The position numbers and the translations under genes were made by a program. Positions 1 to 10,899 of a stretch of DNA of 64,000 nucleotides are shown piece by piece. The stretch covers positions 3,286,001-3,350,000 of the forward strand of contig NZ_VFQE01000001.1 of NCBI RefSeq assembly GCF_006717095.1, read 5' to 3'. Within the stretch, counting starts at the first letter, position 1, and each line of letters opens with the position of its first letter. The notes beneath the pieces were generated by a model. The model was not told where the DNA came from. It saw nothing but the letters and a program-made list of their open reading frames with translations, and searched no databases. The stretch comes from Blastococcus colisei (lineage in GTDB: Bacteria > Actinomycetota > Actinomycetes > Mycobacteriales > Geodermatophilaceae).

Positions 1-2
1 GG

Positions 3-128
3 GCCGCTGACGTCCTGCTCGCACATCGCGCCGTCGTCGAAGGCCTCGTCAGCGTCCTGCTGGCAGAGGAGTCCCTGGAGGGATCGGCGCTGGAGCGGCA
101 CCTGCAGGCGGTCGTCCCGACGACCTGA
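3..128 (+). CDS. C-terminal fragment, FtsH-like zinc metalloprotease (partial)
   Basis: The window opens inside a reading frame that ends at a TGA at 126-128. The 41 visible residues are helical, with a spaced pattern of an Arg-Val-Val segment, a Leu-Leu pair, Glu-Glu-x-Leu-x-Gly and a final Leu. This resembles the last helices of the M41 peptidase domain in FtsH-type proteases, where a similar stretch (LLxxExLxGxxL) closes the domain. Nothing catalytic is visible because the gene begins outside the window. It converges on the znuB gene. Another helical protein cannot be excluded. Confidence 0.4.
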   Translation, partial: AADVLLAHRAVVEGLVSVLLAEESLEGSALERHLQAVVPTT

Positions 129-161
129 GGGCCGCCGCGGACGGGACCAAGCGTCAGCCGC

Positions 162-1064
162 TCAGAGCAACAGGCTGACCTGGGAACGTATCCCCGGCCG
201 AGCCGGGCCGACGGCGGGGCGACCGCGGCCCACGGCGGCGTTGCCGCGAGCGAGCAGTCGTCGCAGGATCAGGTGAGCACCCGGGGCACCACTAGCTCCA
301 GCGAACAGCACGACGGCCAGAAGCACGATCGCCCCGCCCGCGGGCAGGCCCGCGTAGTAGGCAGCGGTCGTCCCGACGACCGCGACGACGGCGCCGATGG
401 CCACCGCAGCCACCAGCGTGCCTCGGAAACTACGGGCCATCGCCATCGCAGCGGCAGCCGGAAGGACCATCAGGGCGCTGACCAACAACAGGCCCAGGAT
501 GCGCATCGAGGCCACCACGGTCGCCGCCGTGGTGGCAGCGAACAGGAGGTTCAGCGGGACGACGGGCAGGCCCGCGGCGCGCGCGCACTCCTCGTCGACG
601 GAGACGGCGAACAGCGCCCGGCGCCACCCGACGGTGACCGCCAGCACGGCGGCCACCGTCCCGCTGAGGACGAGGAGGTCGGTGCGGGTGGTCGTCAGGA
701 TGGCGCCGAAGAGATAGGCATCCAGGTTCATCGAGCCGCCGGCGGGCGCCCAGGAGAGGACCACGACCCCGCCGGCGATGCCCCCCGCGAAGAGGATCGC
801 CAGGAGGACGTCGGCCTCGCTGCGGCGCAGCCCTCGCAGCAGCTCCATCCCCACGGCTCCGGCCACGGCCACGGCCATCGCGGTGCCGGTCGGCGCCCAG
901 CCGGCCACCACCCCGAGCGCCACGCCGGACAGCGCCACGTGCCCGATGCCGTCACCGATGATCGACATCCGACGCTGCACCAGATGCACCCCCACGGTCG
1001 GCGCCATGACACCCACCAGCACGCCCGCCACCAGCGCTGACTGCATGAAGCCGTACCTGAGCAC
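162..1064 (-). CDS. znuB: Zinc/manganese ABC transporter permease (ZnuB-like)
   Basis: This 300-residue protein is almost entirely hydrophobic, with about eight or nine predicted membrane helices, the normal size and make-up of an ABC-3 family permease that forms the membrane channel for Zn or Mn uptake. The N-terminal VGVHLVQRRMSIIGDGIGH stretch and the ADVLLAILF region are typical of the family. A Zur-like palindrome lies about 43 bases upstream of the ATG (1107-1121). The usual partners znuA (binding protein) and znuC (ATPase) are not adjacent: upstream there is only a decayed methyltransferase and then a metal exporter, so this permease must borrow subunits from elsewhere or is an orphan. 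Family assignment is firm; the metal is inferred from the box and neighbourhood. Confidence 0.85.
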   Translation of the reverse strand: MLRYGFMQSALVAGVLVGVMAPTVGVHLVQRRMSIIGDGIGHVALSGVALGVVAGWAPTGTAMAVAVAGAVGMELLRGLRRSEADVLLAILFAGGIAGGVVVLSWAPAGGSMNLDAYLFGAILTTTRTDLLVLSGTVAAVLAVTVGWRRALFAVSVDEECARAAGLPVVPLNLLFAATTAATVVASMRILGLLLVSALMVLPAAAAMAMARSFRGTLVAAVAIGAVVAVVGTTAAYYAGLPAGGAIVLLAVVLFAGASGAPGAHLILRRLLARGNAAVGRGRPAVGPARPGIRSQVSLLL

Positions 1065-1106
1065 GTCGCTGCCCTCCCAAGCCCTAGGGCCACCACATCG
1101 CGCTAT

Positions 1107-1121
1107 CGAGAATCGTTCTCA
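1107..1121 (-). promoter_or_regulatory. Zur-like operator upstream of znuB
   Basis: The palindrome GAGAA-TCG-TTCTC sits at 1108-1120, with matching C and A flanks, in AT-rich surroundings that are rare in this window. Its form resembles actinobacterial Zur boxes (GAAAATnATTTTC type). It lies just upstream of znuB and next to possible -10 sequences, so zinc-bound Zur would be expected to block transcription. A Fur-type regulator is the main alternative. Confidence 0.6.
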
Positions 1122-1469
1122 TATAAGACTAGACGAGACGGCGCCCAAGCGGACCTGGGGAGCAGCGATCCGTGCCCGGAGCACCCGAGCCGGCTCGGCG
1201 GCGGGCCAGCCGGAGGCGTGTCTCACCCGCTCCCGGGCCACGCTCGGGTCAGGACCATGCCGGGGGGCGATCATCGCGTCGGCCTGCCGGTCTCGGTCAG
1301 GAGCGCATCACGGTGGGGCACGAGGGATCCTGGGTCTGGTCGGGTGCTTGGCGGCTCCCCCCACCAAACCCGGAGGCCCCTCCTCACATCAGGATCAGTC
1401 GCTCAGCGACTCCCCGCACCAACCTGTCCGAGCAGTCAGCTGCCGTGGGCCCGTGTGGCGTCACCTGCG

Positions 1470-1750
1470 TGCGCCGCAGCTGTCCGTGGCGCCGCGGGAC
1501 CAGCTCGGCCTCATCGCCGGGGAGGTCGACGGCATCGACGTGACCGGACGGACCCGACGGCAGGGCCGGCCAGCGCCGCCGAGGCACCGTCCCGCAGCAG
1601 GCGTCGAGCGCCGGCTCCCCGGGCTGCAGGTCGACCGGGACCACGGTGGCCTGATCCAGGGGATCCCACCGAAGCGGCGCTCAGACGGCAGAAGTCGCTG
1701 GCCGCTCGGTCAAACGCCCCGGCCCAGCGCGCCGGCGCCTCCGGCTCGGC
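1470..1750 (-). pseudogene. Frameshifted remnant of a SAM-dependent methyltransferase
   Basis: Two minus-strand frames together spell the start of a class I methyltransferase. One frame (about 1680-1750) gives AFDRAASDFCRLS. After a frame change near 1675 the other gives WDPLDQATVVPVDLQPG and then the SAM-binding glycine motif LDACCGT, followed after another shift by GHVDAVDL. No single frame carries both, and nothing recognisable follows. It therefore looks like a decayed gene, lying between znuB and ctpC. Sequencing error is less likely because at least two shifts are needed and the C-terminal half is missing. Confidence 0.55.
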
Positions 1751-1763
1751 TCCCCCGGGAGGT

Positions 1764-3938
1764 TCACGGTGCCGCCGCCTCCGGCTCGATCGCCGGGTCC
1801 GAGCGGGGCACGCCGCGGTAGCGCACCAGCCGGGAGGAGTTGAGCGCGACCGCCACCGAGGAGGCGTTGTGCAAGACGGCGGCGAGCACCGGCGACAGCG
1901 CGCCGCCGGCACCGGCCAGGAGCCCCGCGCCGTTGACGGCGATCGACATGCCGTAGTTCTGGCTGACGATGTCGAGGGTGCGGCCGCCCAACTGGCGCAG
2001 ATCGAGCAGGTGGCGCAGGTCGTCCCCGACGAGGGCGACGTCGGCGGTCTCGACGGCGACGTCGGTACCCGAGACGCCCATGGCGATGCCGATGTCCGCG
2101 GCCGCCAGGGCGGGCGCGTCGTTGGTGCCGTCGCCCACCATGGCCACGGTGTAGCCCTCCGCCCGTAGCTGCGCGATCACGTCCTGCTTGTGCTCGGGCA
2201 GCGTCTCGGCCCGCCACTCCTCGATGTCGAGCGACCGGGCGACCGCGGCTGCGGCGGTCGCGTGATCCCCAGTGAGCATCACCACGCGCCGCACCCCGTC
2301 GGCGCGCAGCGCGTCGAGGACGTCCTTGGCCTCCGGCCGCACCTCGTCGCGCAAGCTGACCAACCCCACCAGCCGGCCGTCGACGGCCAGCAGCAGGGGC
2401 GTCTCGGTGGCCTCACGCAGCCTGCGCAGCCAGTCCAGCGCCTCGGCACCGACCGGCACGCCTTCGGCGGCCATCAACGCCTCGCTACCCAGCAGGAGCA
2501 CCCTGCCGTCGGCCTGGGTGCGCATACCCAGCCCGAGCAGGACCTCGCACTCCTCGTGCGGCGGGATGAAAACGTGGCGTTCCTCGGTGGAGCGGATTAC
2601 CGCCTGGGCCAGGGGGTGGCGCGAGTGCACTTCGGAGCTGGCCGCGTAGCCCAGCACCTGCTCCGGCGTCCAGCCGTCGGCGAAGGAAACGATGTTGGTC
2701 ACCACCGGAGTACCCACGGTCAGCGTGCCCGTCTTGTCGAAGACGACCGCGTCCACCTGCCCGGCAGCCTCCAGATGTGCGCCGCCCTTGATAAGGACGC
2801 CCCGCGAGGCACCGTTACCGATCGCCGCGCTCACCGCGGTGGGGGTGGACAGGCCGACGGCACAGGGGCAGGCGATGAGCAGCATGGTCATAGCCCGCCG
2901 CACGTCCCCCGTGACCAGCCAGGTGAGCGCGGCCAGGGTGAAGGACGCGGGGACGAACCGTCGGGAGAAGGTTTCCCCGACCGTCTGGATGGGTGCCCGG
3001 TCGTCCTGGGCTCGCTCGACGCGGGCGATGATCCGGCCGATGGCGGTGTCCTCGCCGGTGGCCGAGGCCCGGACCACCAGGCGACCCCGGAGGTTGACTG
3101 ATCCCGCGTGCACCCGGTCTCCCGACGCCACCGCGATCGGCAGCGACTCGCCGGTGATGGCCGCCTGGTCCACCACACCGGTTCCCTCGACCACCTCGCC
3201 GTCCACGGGCACGGTCACCTGGTCGTGCAGGATCACGTGGTCGCCTACGCGGAGCCGAGTGATGTCCAGTTGGACCTCGGTGCCATCCGACAGTCGCACC
3301 CAGGCCGCGCTCTCAGCACCGGCCAGCAGCGCGGAGATCGCCCGCCGGGTGCGCCGCAACGTGAGCGCCTGCAGCCATTCCCCGATGTTGAGCAGCCACA
3401 GCACGGTCAGGGCGACGACGTTCTCCCGCAGCAGCAGGCTCGCCACGGTCGCCGCGGTGACCAGTGCGTCGGTGCCGGCGGTGCGCCGGCCGGCCAGCGT
3501 GCCCACCGCCCCCTTAGCGAAGGGATACCCGGTGAAAAGGGTCACCAGGGAGGTCGCGAGCCGGCTCCGGCCGGAGAGCGCCGGCGGGCGGCCGAGCCCG
3601 TAGCGGCGGATCCCCAGCAGCACGAGTGCCCCGCCGCCCACGGCGATGCGGATGAGGTCGCCGTTGGTGACATCGGCCGAACGGGGAGCGCGGGTGACGG
3701 GTGCGTCGACGGGGGAATCTGCCGCCTCGGAGACGACCTTGAGCACCTCCGCATGGTCGGCCTCGGCATCCAGCCAGACCACGACGTGCCCGGTGACCGG
3801 GAACGCCTGAACCGCGACGACCCCGAGCACCTCATCGAGGGCGTCCTCGACGAGCACCGCCCGCGACGGCGAGCCGGTCAACTGGGGCGCGAACAGCCGC
3901 ACCCGACCGCCGGCGTCGGCAACGACGACCGGGCGCAT
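1764..3938 (-). CDS. ctpC: Metal-exporting P1B-type ATPase (CtpC-like)
   Basis: This 724-residue heavy-metal P-type ATPase shows the membrane metal site ACPCAVGLSTPTA, the phosphorylation motif DKTGTLT and the hinge motif MVGDGTNDAPALAAADIGIA. Two features are shared with mycobacterial CtpC, a Zn/Mn exporter: an N-terminal domain without the usual CxxC metal site, and the long conserved HSRHPLAQAVIRSTEER and PHEECEVL segments. It should pump zinc (possibly manganese) out of the cytoplasm at the cost of ATP. The start codon overlaps the stop of the upstream pacL1-like gene by one base (TGATG), so the two are translationally coupled. Together with the Zur-regulated permease downstream it suggests a zinc homeostasis neighbourhood. 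Confidence 0.92.
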   Translation of the reverse strand: MRPVVVADAGGRVRLFAPQLTGSPSRAVLVEDALDEVLGVVAVQAFPVTGHVVVWLDAEADHAEVLKVVSEAADSPVDAPVTRAPRSADVTNGDLIRIAVGGGALVLLGIRRYGLGRPPALSGRSRLATSLVTLFTGYPFAKGAVGTLAGRRTAGTDALVTAATVASLLLRENVVALTVLWLLNIGEWLQALTLRRTRRAISALLAGAESAAWVRLSDGTEVQLDITRLRVGDHVILHDQVTVPVDGEVVEGTGVVDQAAITGESLPIAVASGDRVHAGSVNLRGRLVVRASATGEDTAIGRIIARVERAQDDRAPIQTVGETFSRRFVPASFTLAALTWLVTGDVRRAMTMLLIACPCAVGLSTPTAVSAAIGNGASRGVLIKGGAHLEAAGQVDAVVFDKTGTLTVGTPVVTNIVSFADGWTPEQVLGYAASSEVHSRHPLAQAVIRSTEERHVFIPPHEECEVLLGLGMRTQADGRVLLLGSEALMAAEGVPVGAEALDWLRRLREATETPLLLAVDGRLVGLVSLRDEVRPEAKDVLDALRADGVRRVVMLTGDHATAAAAVARSLDIEEWRAETLPEHKQDVIAQLRAEGYTVAMVGDGTNDAPALAAADIGIAMGVSGTDVAVETADVALVGDDLRHLLDLRQLGGRTLDIVSQNYGMSIAVNGAGLLAGAGGALSPVLAAVLHNASSVAVALNSSRLVRYRGVPRSDPAIEPEAAAP

Positions 3939-4255
3939 CAGTGAGCGTGGCCGTGCGGCTCTGCGCTGCGGGTCGAAGGCGGCGGAGCCTGCTCCCCCAG
4001 TTGGGCGTAGGCCGCGGCACGGATGTCGCCGGCGGCCAGCCGCGCCCGCTCCACCGCGGCCTCGGCCCGACGGGCCCCCACGATGCCCCAGCGGGTCACC
4101 CGCACGGCGACCTTGCGGGGCAGGGTGCCCGGCTCCACGCCCTCGATGAGACGGACCGCGAGAACCCCCGTCACACCGGTAGCCAGCGTGCCGGCCGCCT
4201 TCCTCAGGACCCGCGTCGCTCTTGGACGGCGGTCTGCCGTCTCGTGCTCCGACAC
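3938..4255 (-). CDS. PacL1-like metal-binding partner of CtpC (DUF1490 family)
   Basis: This 105-residue protein has a moderately hydrophobic segment (about residues 20-40), an Ala/Glu/Arg-rich helix (TRWGIVGARRAEAAVERARL) and a histidine-rich tail ending EPHGHAH. This is the architecture of PacL1 (Rv3269), which in mycobacteria sits directly before ctpC, binds zinc through a His/Asp tail and clusters the pump in the membrane. Here too it directly precedes and overlaps ctpC. The role is known from the mycobacterial family; the metal-binding tail is visible in this sequence but has fewer acidic residues than the mycobacterial version. The upstream region 4256-4310 should hold the promoter. Confidence 0.8.
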   Translation of the reverse strand: MSEHETADRRPRATRVLRKAAGTLATGVTGVLAVRLIEGVEPGTLPRKVAVRVTRWGIVGARRAEAAVERARLAAGDIRAAAYAQLGEQAPPPSTRSAEPHGHAH

Positions 4256-4430
4256 GATGTGCTCCTCCCTCGCCGGCGGACGTGCGACCGTAGCCGACAG
4301 TAGACGAGAACCATGTTCAGCAAGCAGGGGGTGTGCATGTCCAGCCCGGCCGCGGGTCCGCGCGCACCGTCACGTCGACCCAGTCCTCCTCCCGCCGGGG
4401 GTCGCCGTCCGAACGGCTCCGGCCGGTCCC

Positions 4431-4790
4431 GTGGTCGCGGGACGTCCTGTTGGCTTGCTGGGGACCACCATTGTGCTCGTTCTCCTGTGGCCAGGCCTGC
4501 TTGTCCTCCCCGCCCAGTTGCCACGATTCGGGCTGCGTGGCGTCGACCTCGACATCCCGCCCGGAGACCGGGTGGTGCTGGTCGGGCCGTCCGGCGATCT
4601 CGACGAGATCGCCATCGAGCGCGCCCTCGCCGGCGACGGCGTCCGCCTCGAGCACCTGACCCCAACTGAGCAGGACGAAGTCGTCCGGCGCCTCACCGAG
4701 CACGGCAAGTCCATCCGCGACATCGCCCAACAGCTCGCCACCACCAAACGCACGATCTCCCGCCGGCCTGCGTCCATCAACGCCGCATGA
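4431..4790 (+). CDS. Small putative protein with C-terminal helix-turn-helix
   Basis: The plus frame ending at 4790 contains a convincing HTH segment, LTPTEQDEVVRRLTEHGKSI followed by RDIAQQLATTKRTISRR, of the kind found in resolvase-like and phage-type DNA-binding proteins. If translation begins at the GTG at 4431, the protein has 119 residues with a hydrophobic stretch near the N-terminus (IVLVLLWPGLLVLP). No good ribosome binding site is visible, so the start is uncertain. It could be the 3' end of a decayed gene. A minus-strand frame over the same bases (4317-4730) looks less protein-like. Confidence 0.35.
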   Translation: MVAGRPVGLLGTTIVLVLLWPGLLVLPAQLPRFGLRGVDLDIPPGDRVVLVGPSGDLDEIAIERALAGDGVRLEHLTPTEQDEVVRRLTEHGKSIRDIAQQLATTKRTISRRPASINAA

Positions 4791-5105
4791 CCATGTGAGC
4801 GCCGCGTCGGCTCCGGAACACCAGCGTCAACAGGATCTCCGGCTTCGCCGGAAGGGCGTGCGGGACCGTGGTGACAGCAACGTCGGCCACGCCGCGTATG
4901 CCATTGAGTCGGTGAAAGCCTTGTGTCCCGGTTTGCTACACGGTCGGAAGTGCGAGGCGGCGTGAGCGGCCCTCCTCGCATGGACTGCGTCGGACCGCGA
5001 TGCCGCCTGCTGTCGAAGTGGGCGAACACGAATTCAGGCGTGGAGGGGCAGCTACGGGAGAGAACCCGTGGCCGGCACCGGGGCCCCCGGCGCGGAACGC
5101 TCGGG
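4791..5105. other. Intergenic, no gene seen
   Basis: This stretch lies between the end of the small HTH frame and the end of the subtilisin gene. I see no convincing coding frame, RNA or strong hairpin in it. Confidence 0.5.
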
Positions 5106-6554
5106 TCAACGCTTCGGCACGACCTCGTTGCTGGGCGCCGACTCGGGGCTGGTGCCGACCGCGTTGGTCGCCGTGACCGTGAAGGTGTACTTCGCACCCG
5201 CGGTCAGGCCGGTGATCTTCACGCTGGTGGCACTGGCGCTCACCGAGACGCTCCCGACGTAGCTGCCTGTCTTGTACACACGGACGGTCTGGTCGGTGAC
5301 CGCCGAGCCGCCGTCGCTGCCCTGCGTCCAGCTGAGGGTCACCGAGCGCTTGCCGGCGACCGCCTGCACGTTCGTCGGAGCGGCAGGGGCGGTGGCTGTC
5401 GGGCTGGTGGTCGCGATCGGGGCCGGGTCGGCCCACAGCATGCGGTTCGGCGAGCCCGTGCCGCCGCCGGTCACTACGCCGGTCGTCGCCGTGGCCACCA
5501 GCCGGTCCCCGAGGGCGGCGGGCGACAGGCCCGGCTCCACCTCGAGCAGGGCTGCCGCGGCGCCGGCCCCGTGCGGGGAGGCCATCGAGGTGCCACTCAG
5601 GGTCGCCGTAGCGGTGCTTGAGGTGTACCAGGTCGACACCACGCCGACGCCGGGTGCGAACAGGTCTAGGCAGCTGCCGTAGTTGGAGAACGAGGCGCGC
5701 GCGTCCGCCTTGTCGGTCGCGCCGATGGTGAGGGCCGCCGCAACGCGGGCGGGCGAGGTTGCGCACGCGTCCTCGTTCGCGTTGCCGGCGGCGACGACGA
5801 CCGCCACGCCGTCGTTGATCGTGGACTGAACCGCGTTGTCCAGCGTCGTCGAGGCCGGACCGCCGAGGGAGAGGTTGGCCACCGCCGGCGCGCCGGCGGC
5901 GTGCTGTGCGATCACCCAGTCCAGGCCACTCACGACGCCCGACATCGTGCCGGAACCGTCGCAGCCGAGGACGCGGATCGGGACCAGGCGCACCGCTTTG
6001 GCGACCCCGTGGCTGCCACCGCCCACCGTGCCGGCGACGTGCGTGCCGTGACCGTTGCAGTCGCTCGTGCCGTAGCCGTCGCTGATTGCCGTGTAGCCCG
6101 CGGCGATGCGCCCCTCGAAGTCGGCGTGGTCGGCGCGGATGCCGGTGTCGATGACGTAGACGCTGACGCCGTTTCCGGTCGGCGTGTAGCTGTACGAGCC
6201 GCTCAGCGGCAGCGAGCGCTGATCGACCCGGTCCAGACCCCACGGCGGGGAACTCTGCGTCGTCGTCGCCCGCACGACGGAGTCGGCCTCGACGTGCAGC
6301 ACGCGCGGGTTGCGGGCCAGCACGGACGCCGCCCGCTCCGACAGACGCGCCACCGCGCCGGAGAAGACATGCTCGAGGATGCGGTCCACCTGACCGCCCT
6401 GGGCGCGCACCTCGCGGGCGCCGTCCGCCGGGGTCGTGCCTGCGGCGAACTGGACGACGTACCGGCGCTCCTGGGCCGGCTGCTCCGCCATAGCCGGAGC
6501 GGCGACCGCGGGAACGAACAGGGCAGCTGCGAGGATTGCGACACTGAGGCGCAT
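5106..6554 (-). CDS. Secreted subtilisin-family serine protease with fibronectin III tail
   Basis: This 482-residue protein has a Sec signal peptide (1-23, cleavage near AMA/EQ), an I9-type propeptide (about 30-97, including YVVQFAAG), an S8 peptidase domain (about 105-375) and a C-terminal fibronectin type III domain (about 392-480, PTNVQAVAGKRSVTLSW). The catalytic triad is visible as Asp136 in DTG, His169 in GHGTHVAG and Ser323 in GTSMASPH. It should be exported, self-process and act as an extracellular protease, with the FN3 domain probably for binding a surface or polymer. It stands alone; the 320 bases upstream should hold its promoter. Confidence 0.93.
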   Translation of the reverse strand: MRLSVAILAAALFVPAVAAPAMAEQPAQERRYVVQFAAGTTPADGAREVRAQGGQVDRILEHVFSGAVARLSERAASVLARNPRVLHVEADSVVRATTTQSSPPWGLDRVDQRSLPLSGSYSYTPTGNGVSVYVIDTGIRADHADFEGRIAAGYTAISDGYGTSDCNGHGTHVAGTVGGGSHGVAKAVRLVPIRVLGCDGSGTMSGVVSGLDWVIAQHAAGAPAVANLSLGGPASTTLDNAVQSTINDGVAVVVAAGNANEDACATSPARVAAALTIGATDKADARASFSNYGSCLDLFAPGVGVVSTWYTSSTATATLSGTSMASPHGAGAAAALLEVEPGLSPAALGDRLVATATTGVVTGGGTGSPNRMLWADPAPIATTSPTATAPAAPTNVQAVAGKRSVTLSWTQGSDGGSAVTDQTVRVYKTGSYVGSVSVSASATSVKITGLTAGAKYTFTVTATNAVGTSPESAPSNEVVPKR

Positions 6555-6874
6555 GCTCGATGTATCGGCAACTCGCCCTCAAGCCTTTAGGCACAATCGG
6601 CAACCGGGACACGAACCACCCGACAAGGTGACTCGGAGGGCCGCCGCGAATCGCAGCAGCTGTGCCGGCGACAGCGGCGCGGCCGAGTCCTTGCGGGGGC
6701 GGTCAGCACGGCCCGTATGGGAGTCCGGGCGAGGTCGAAGCAGCCAGTCCAACTGGATCCGGCCCCGGCCCTCGTTGCAGCGCGGGCTGGAGGCCGGCGG
6801 CGAACTCGGTATCGGCTCCGGGCACGGACCGGTGCACCACTTCTCCGGGATCTGGCCGGACTGACCCGCTGCGG
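6555..6874. other. Intergenic, no gene seen
   Basis: Spacer between the start of the protease gene and the end of the bluB-cobT gene, both on the minus strand. It probably holds the protease promoter. A short inverted repeat (CTGACC/GGTCAG) at 6861-6878 spans the bluB-cobT stop region but is too weak to call a terminator. Confidence 0.4.
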
Positions 6875-8632
6875 TCAGAAGTCGACCCGCGCGGTGCCGC
6901 GCCGGAGCGCGAGGCCGTCGAGGAGCAGGCCGGTGGCGAGAGAGGCGCCTACGCCTTCACCAGCGCGCATCCGTAGGTCCAGCAACGGCTCGCACCCCAG
7001 GTGCTCGAGGACGAGGACATGCCCCCGCTCGCGGCTGCGCTGTCCGGCGATCAGGCACGCCTGGACGGCGGGCTCGAGCTGCACGGCCACCAGGGCCGCC
7101 AGCGAGACGGCAAAGCCGTCGACGACGACGACCGCGCGCGCCTGGGCGGCCCCCGAGGCGACCCCGGCGAGCACCGCCAGCTCAGGGCCCCCGAGTTCGG
7201 CCAGGGCCGTCAGCGGATCGTCGTCCAGCGCCGGATGGCTCCGTCGCGCCCGGCCCAGCGCGGCGGAGACCGCGTCCCGCTTGCGATCGAGCATGGCCGC
7301 GTCTGCGCCGGATCCGAGGCCGGTCACCTCGTCGGGGTTGGCGCCGAGCAGCGCACAGGCGAGGGCGGCCGCCACGGTGGTGTTGGCGACGCCGATCTCG
7401 CCGAGCGCGACGATGCCTGTGGTCCCGACTTCACGTCCCAGCCCGCGCCCGGCTTCTACCAGGCGCCGGGTGTCGGCGACCGTCATCCCCGGCGTGTTCA
7501 CCAGGTCCCCGCGGAGTCCCCACGGTCGCAGGGCCGTGACACCGGGGACCGGTTCCCCGGCCACGCCGGCATCGACGATCCTCAGCCCCAGGCCGACCGT
7601 TCGCGCGGCCGTGGCACCGAGCGACGTCCCCGCGACGGCGGCACGCAACAAGTCCCCGGTGATGGTCGGGTCGTAGGGGGAGACCTCGTGCGACGCGACG
7701 GGATGGTCTGCGGCGGCCAGGACCAGCACCCCGCCGGTGGCCGCGCCGCGGCCCAGCGCGATGGCGCGGTCAACGGCCCGGTCCAGGACCCCCAGGGAGC
7801 CGGGAACAGCGAGCAGCCGATCGGCCTCGTCACGAGCGCCGACTACCGCCGGTTGATCGGGCGCGCGCAGCCGTGACGGCGGTACGGGCGGCGCGCCGGC
7901 ATCGTCGGGCCATCGGTCGGCGAGCACGACGTCGCGCAGCGCGAGCCGCCGCGACCAGCCTGCGCGTTCCAGGCCCGGCGCGGGCGGGCGTTCGTCGGGC
8001 CAGCCGAGGCACAGCCAGCCCAAGGTGACCACGCCGTCGGGCAGGCCGAACAGTTCGGCCAGGTCCTCGGGCTGGAAGAGCGTCACCCAGCCGAGGCCCA
8101 GCCCCTCGGCCCGCGCGGCCAGCCACAGGTTTTGGATGGCCGCCGCGCAGCTCCACAGGTCGGCGTCGGGGAACGTAGCCCGGCCCAGCACCCCCGCGGC
8201 GGGGGTGCGTCGGTCACAGCAGACGACGATCCCGAGCGGGGCCTCTCGGACACCTTCGAGCTGCAGGTCGAGGAGACGACGAGCCGCGTCTGCGTCGAGT
8301 CCGGCGGCCTGACGCAGCCGCTCACGATCGGTGAGGACGGCCGCCCGGTCCCGGATCTCCGGATCGCGGACAACGAGGAACCGCCAGGGCTGGCTGTGCC
8401 CGACCGACGGAGCGGCGTGCGCGGCCCCGAGGACTCGCTGCAGGACCTCGTCGGGCAGCGGGTCTGGACGGAACCGGCGGACGTCCCGCCGGACCCCGAT
8501 CGCCTCGTACAGCCCCGCCCGGGCCTCGGTCCCCAGCGCCCAGCCGGTCGGGTCGGCGGCCCGCTCGGAGGCCGCGGTCGCATCACCGACGAGCGGCACC
8601 GGCCGGGGCCACACCCGCTCGTCCGGCGTCAC
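6875..8632 (-). CDS. Fused BluB-CobT: DMB synthase / nicotinate-nucleotide:DMB phosphoribosyltransferase
   Basis: This 585-residue protein joins two cobalamin enzymes. Residues about 30-245 match BluB, a flavin-destroying nitroreductase-fold enzyme that makes 5,6-dimethylbenzimidazole (DMB) from FMNH2 and O2 (GVRRDVRRFRPDPLPDEVL, APSVGHSQPWRFLVV). Residues about 255-585 match CobT, which couples DMB to nicotinate mononucleotide to give alpha-ribazole phosphate. The CobT part has the GEIGVANTT loop and the C-terminal GCEPLLDLRMRAGEG segment carrying the catalytic glutamate. The fusion would hand DMB straight to the enzyme that activates it. It starts four bases after thiC, so the two are probably one transcript under the TPP riboswitch. 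Confidence 0.9.
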   Translation of the reverse strand: MTPDERVWPRPVPLVGDATAASERAADPTGWALGTEARAGLYEAIGVRRDVRRFRPDPLPDEVLQRVLGAAHAAPSVGHSQPWRFLVVRDPEIRDRAAVLTDRERLRQAAGLDADAARRLLDLQLEGVREAPLGIVVCCDRRTPAAGVLGRATFPDADLWSCAAAIQNLWLAARAEGLGLGWVTLFQPEDLAELFGLPDGVVTLGWLCLGWPDERPPAPGLERAGWSRRLALRDVVLADRWPDDAGAPPVPPSRLRAPDQPAVVGARDEADRLLAVPGSLGVLDRAVDRAIALGRGAATGGVLVLAAADHPVASHEVSPYDPTITGDLLRAAVAGTSLGATAARTVGLGLRIVDAGVAGEPVPGVTALRPWGLRGDLVNTPGMTVADTRRLVEAGRGLGREVGTTGIVALGEIGVANTTVAAALACALLGANPDEVTGLGSGADAAMLDRKRDAVSAALGRARRSHPALDDDPLTALAELGGPELAVLAGVASGAAQARAVVVVDGFAVSLAALVAVQLEPAVQACLIAGQRSRERGHVLVLEHLGCEPLLDLRMRAGEGVGASLATGLLLDGLALRRGTARVDF

Positions 8633-8636
8633 GGGG

Positions 8637-10476
<1,840 letters not shown>

Positions 10477-10899
10477 GCGAAAGGGACCCTAGACCTTGCC
10501 CCCGGGCGGCCCGCCACGACCCCGACGAGTCCTGTCACGCGAGCATCGCCACGGCGGCGGAGGCCGGCGAGCTACGTGGTGACCGCGTCCCGGTCCCGCT
10601 CCCGGGCGCACGAGCGCACGAGCACACGAGCGCGACCTGACCACCTACAGCTGCCAGTGGTCCACGGCGGAGGACCGGACCGGGAGGGCGGCGGGGGCCC
10701 TTCTCGCCACTTTCCGCGGGCTGGGCTGGGCGCGGACTCGAGTCAAGCAGCCAGCCGCGTCGAAGAGGCACGTTCCCGGGGAGGATGACCGACTCGATCG
10801 TTGATGCCTCAGGCTGCGACCCGCGGTTCCGCCATGCTCAAGACCGCACCTGTCGCTGCCGATGAATGAGCCGACGTCCATTCGAGCCGGAGGTGCCGG
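10477..10899. other. Intergenic between divergent thiC and ECF sigma genes
   Basis: About 420 bases without a convincing gene. It should hold the promoter of the thiC operon (reading left) and of the sigma factor (reading right). I could not fix -35/-10 boxes. Confidence 0.4.
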
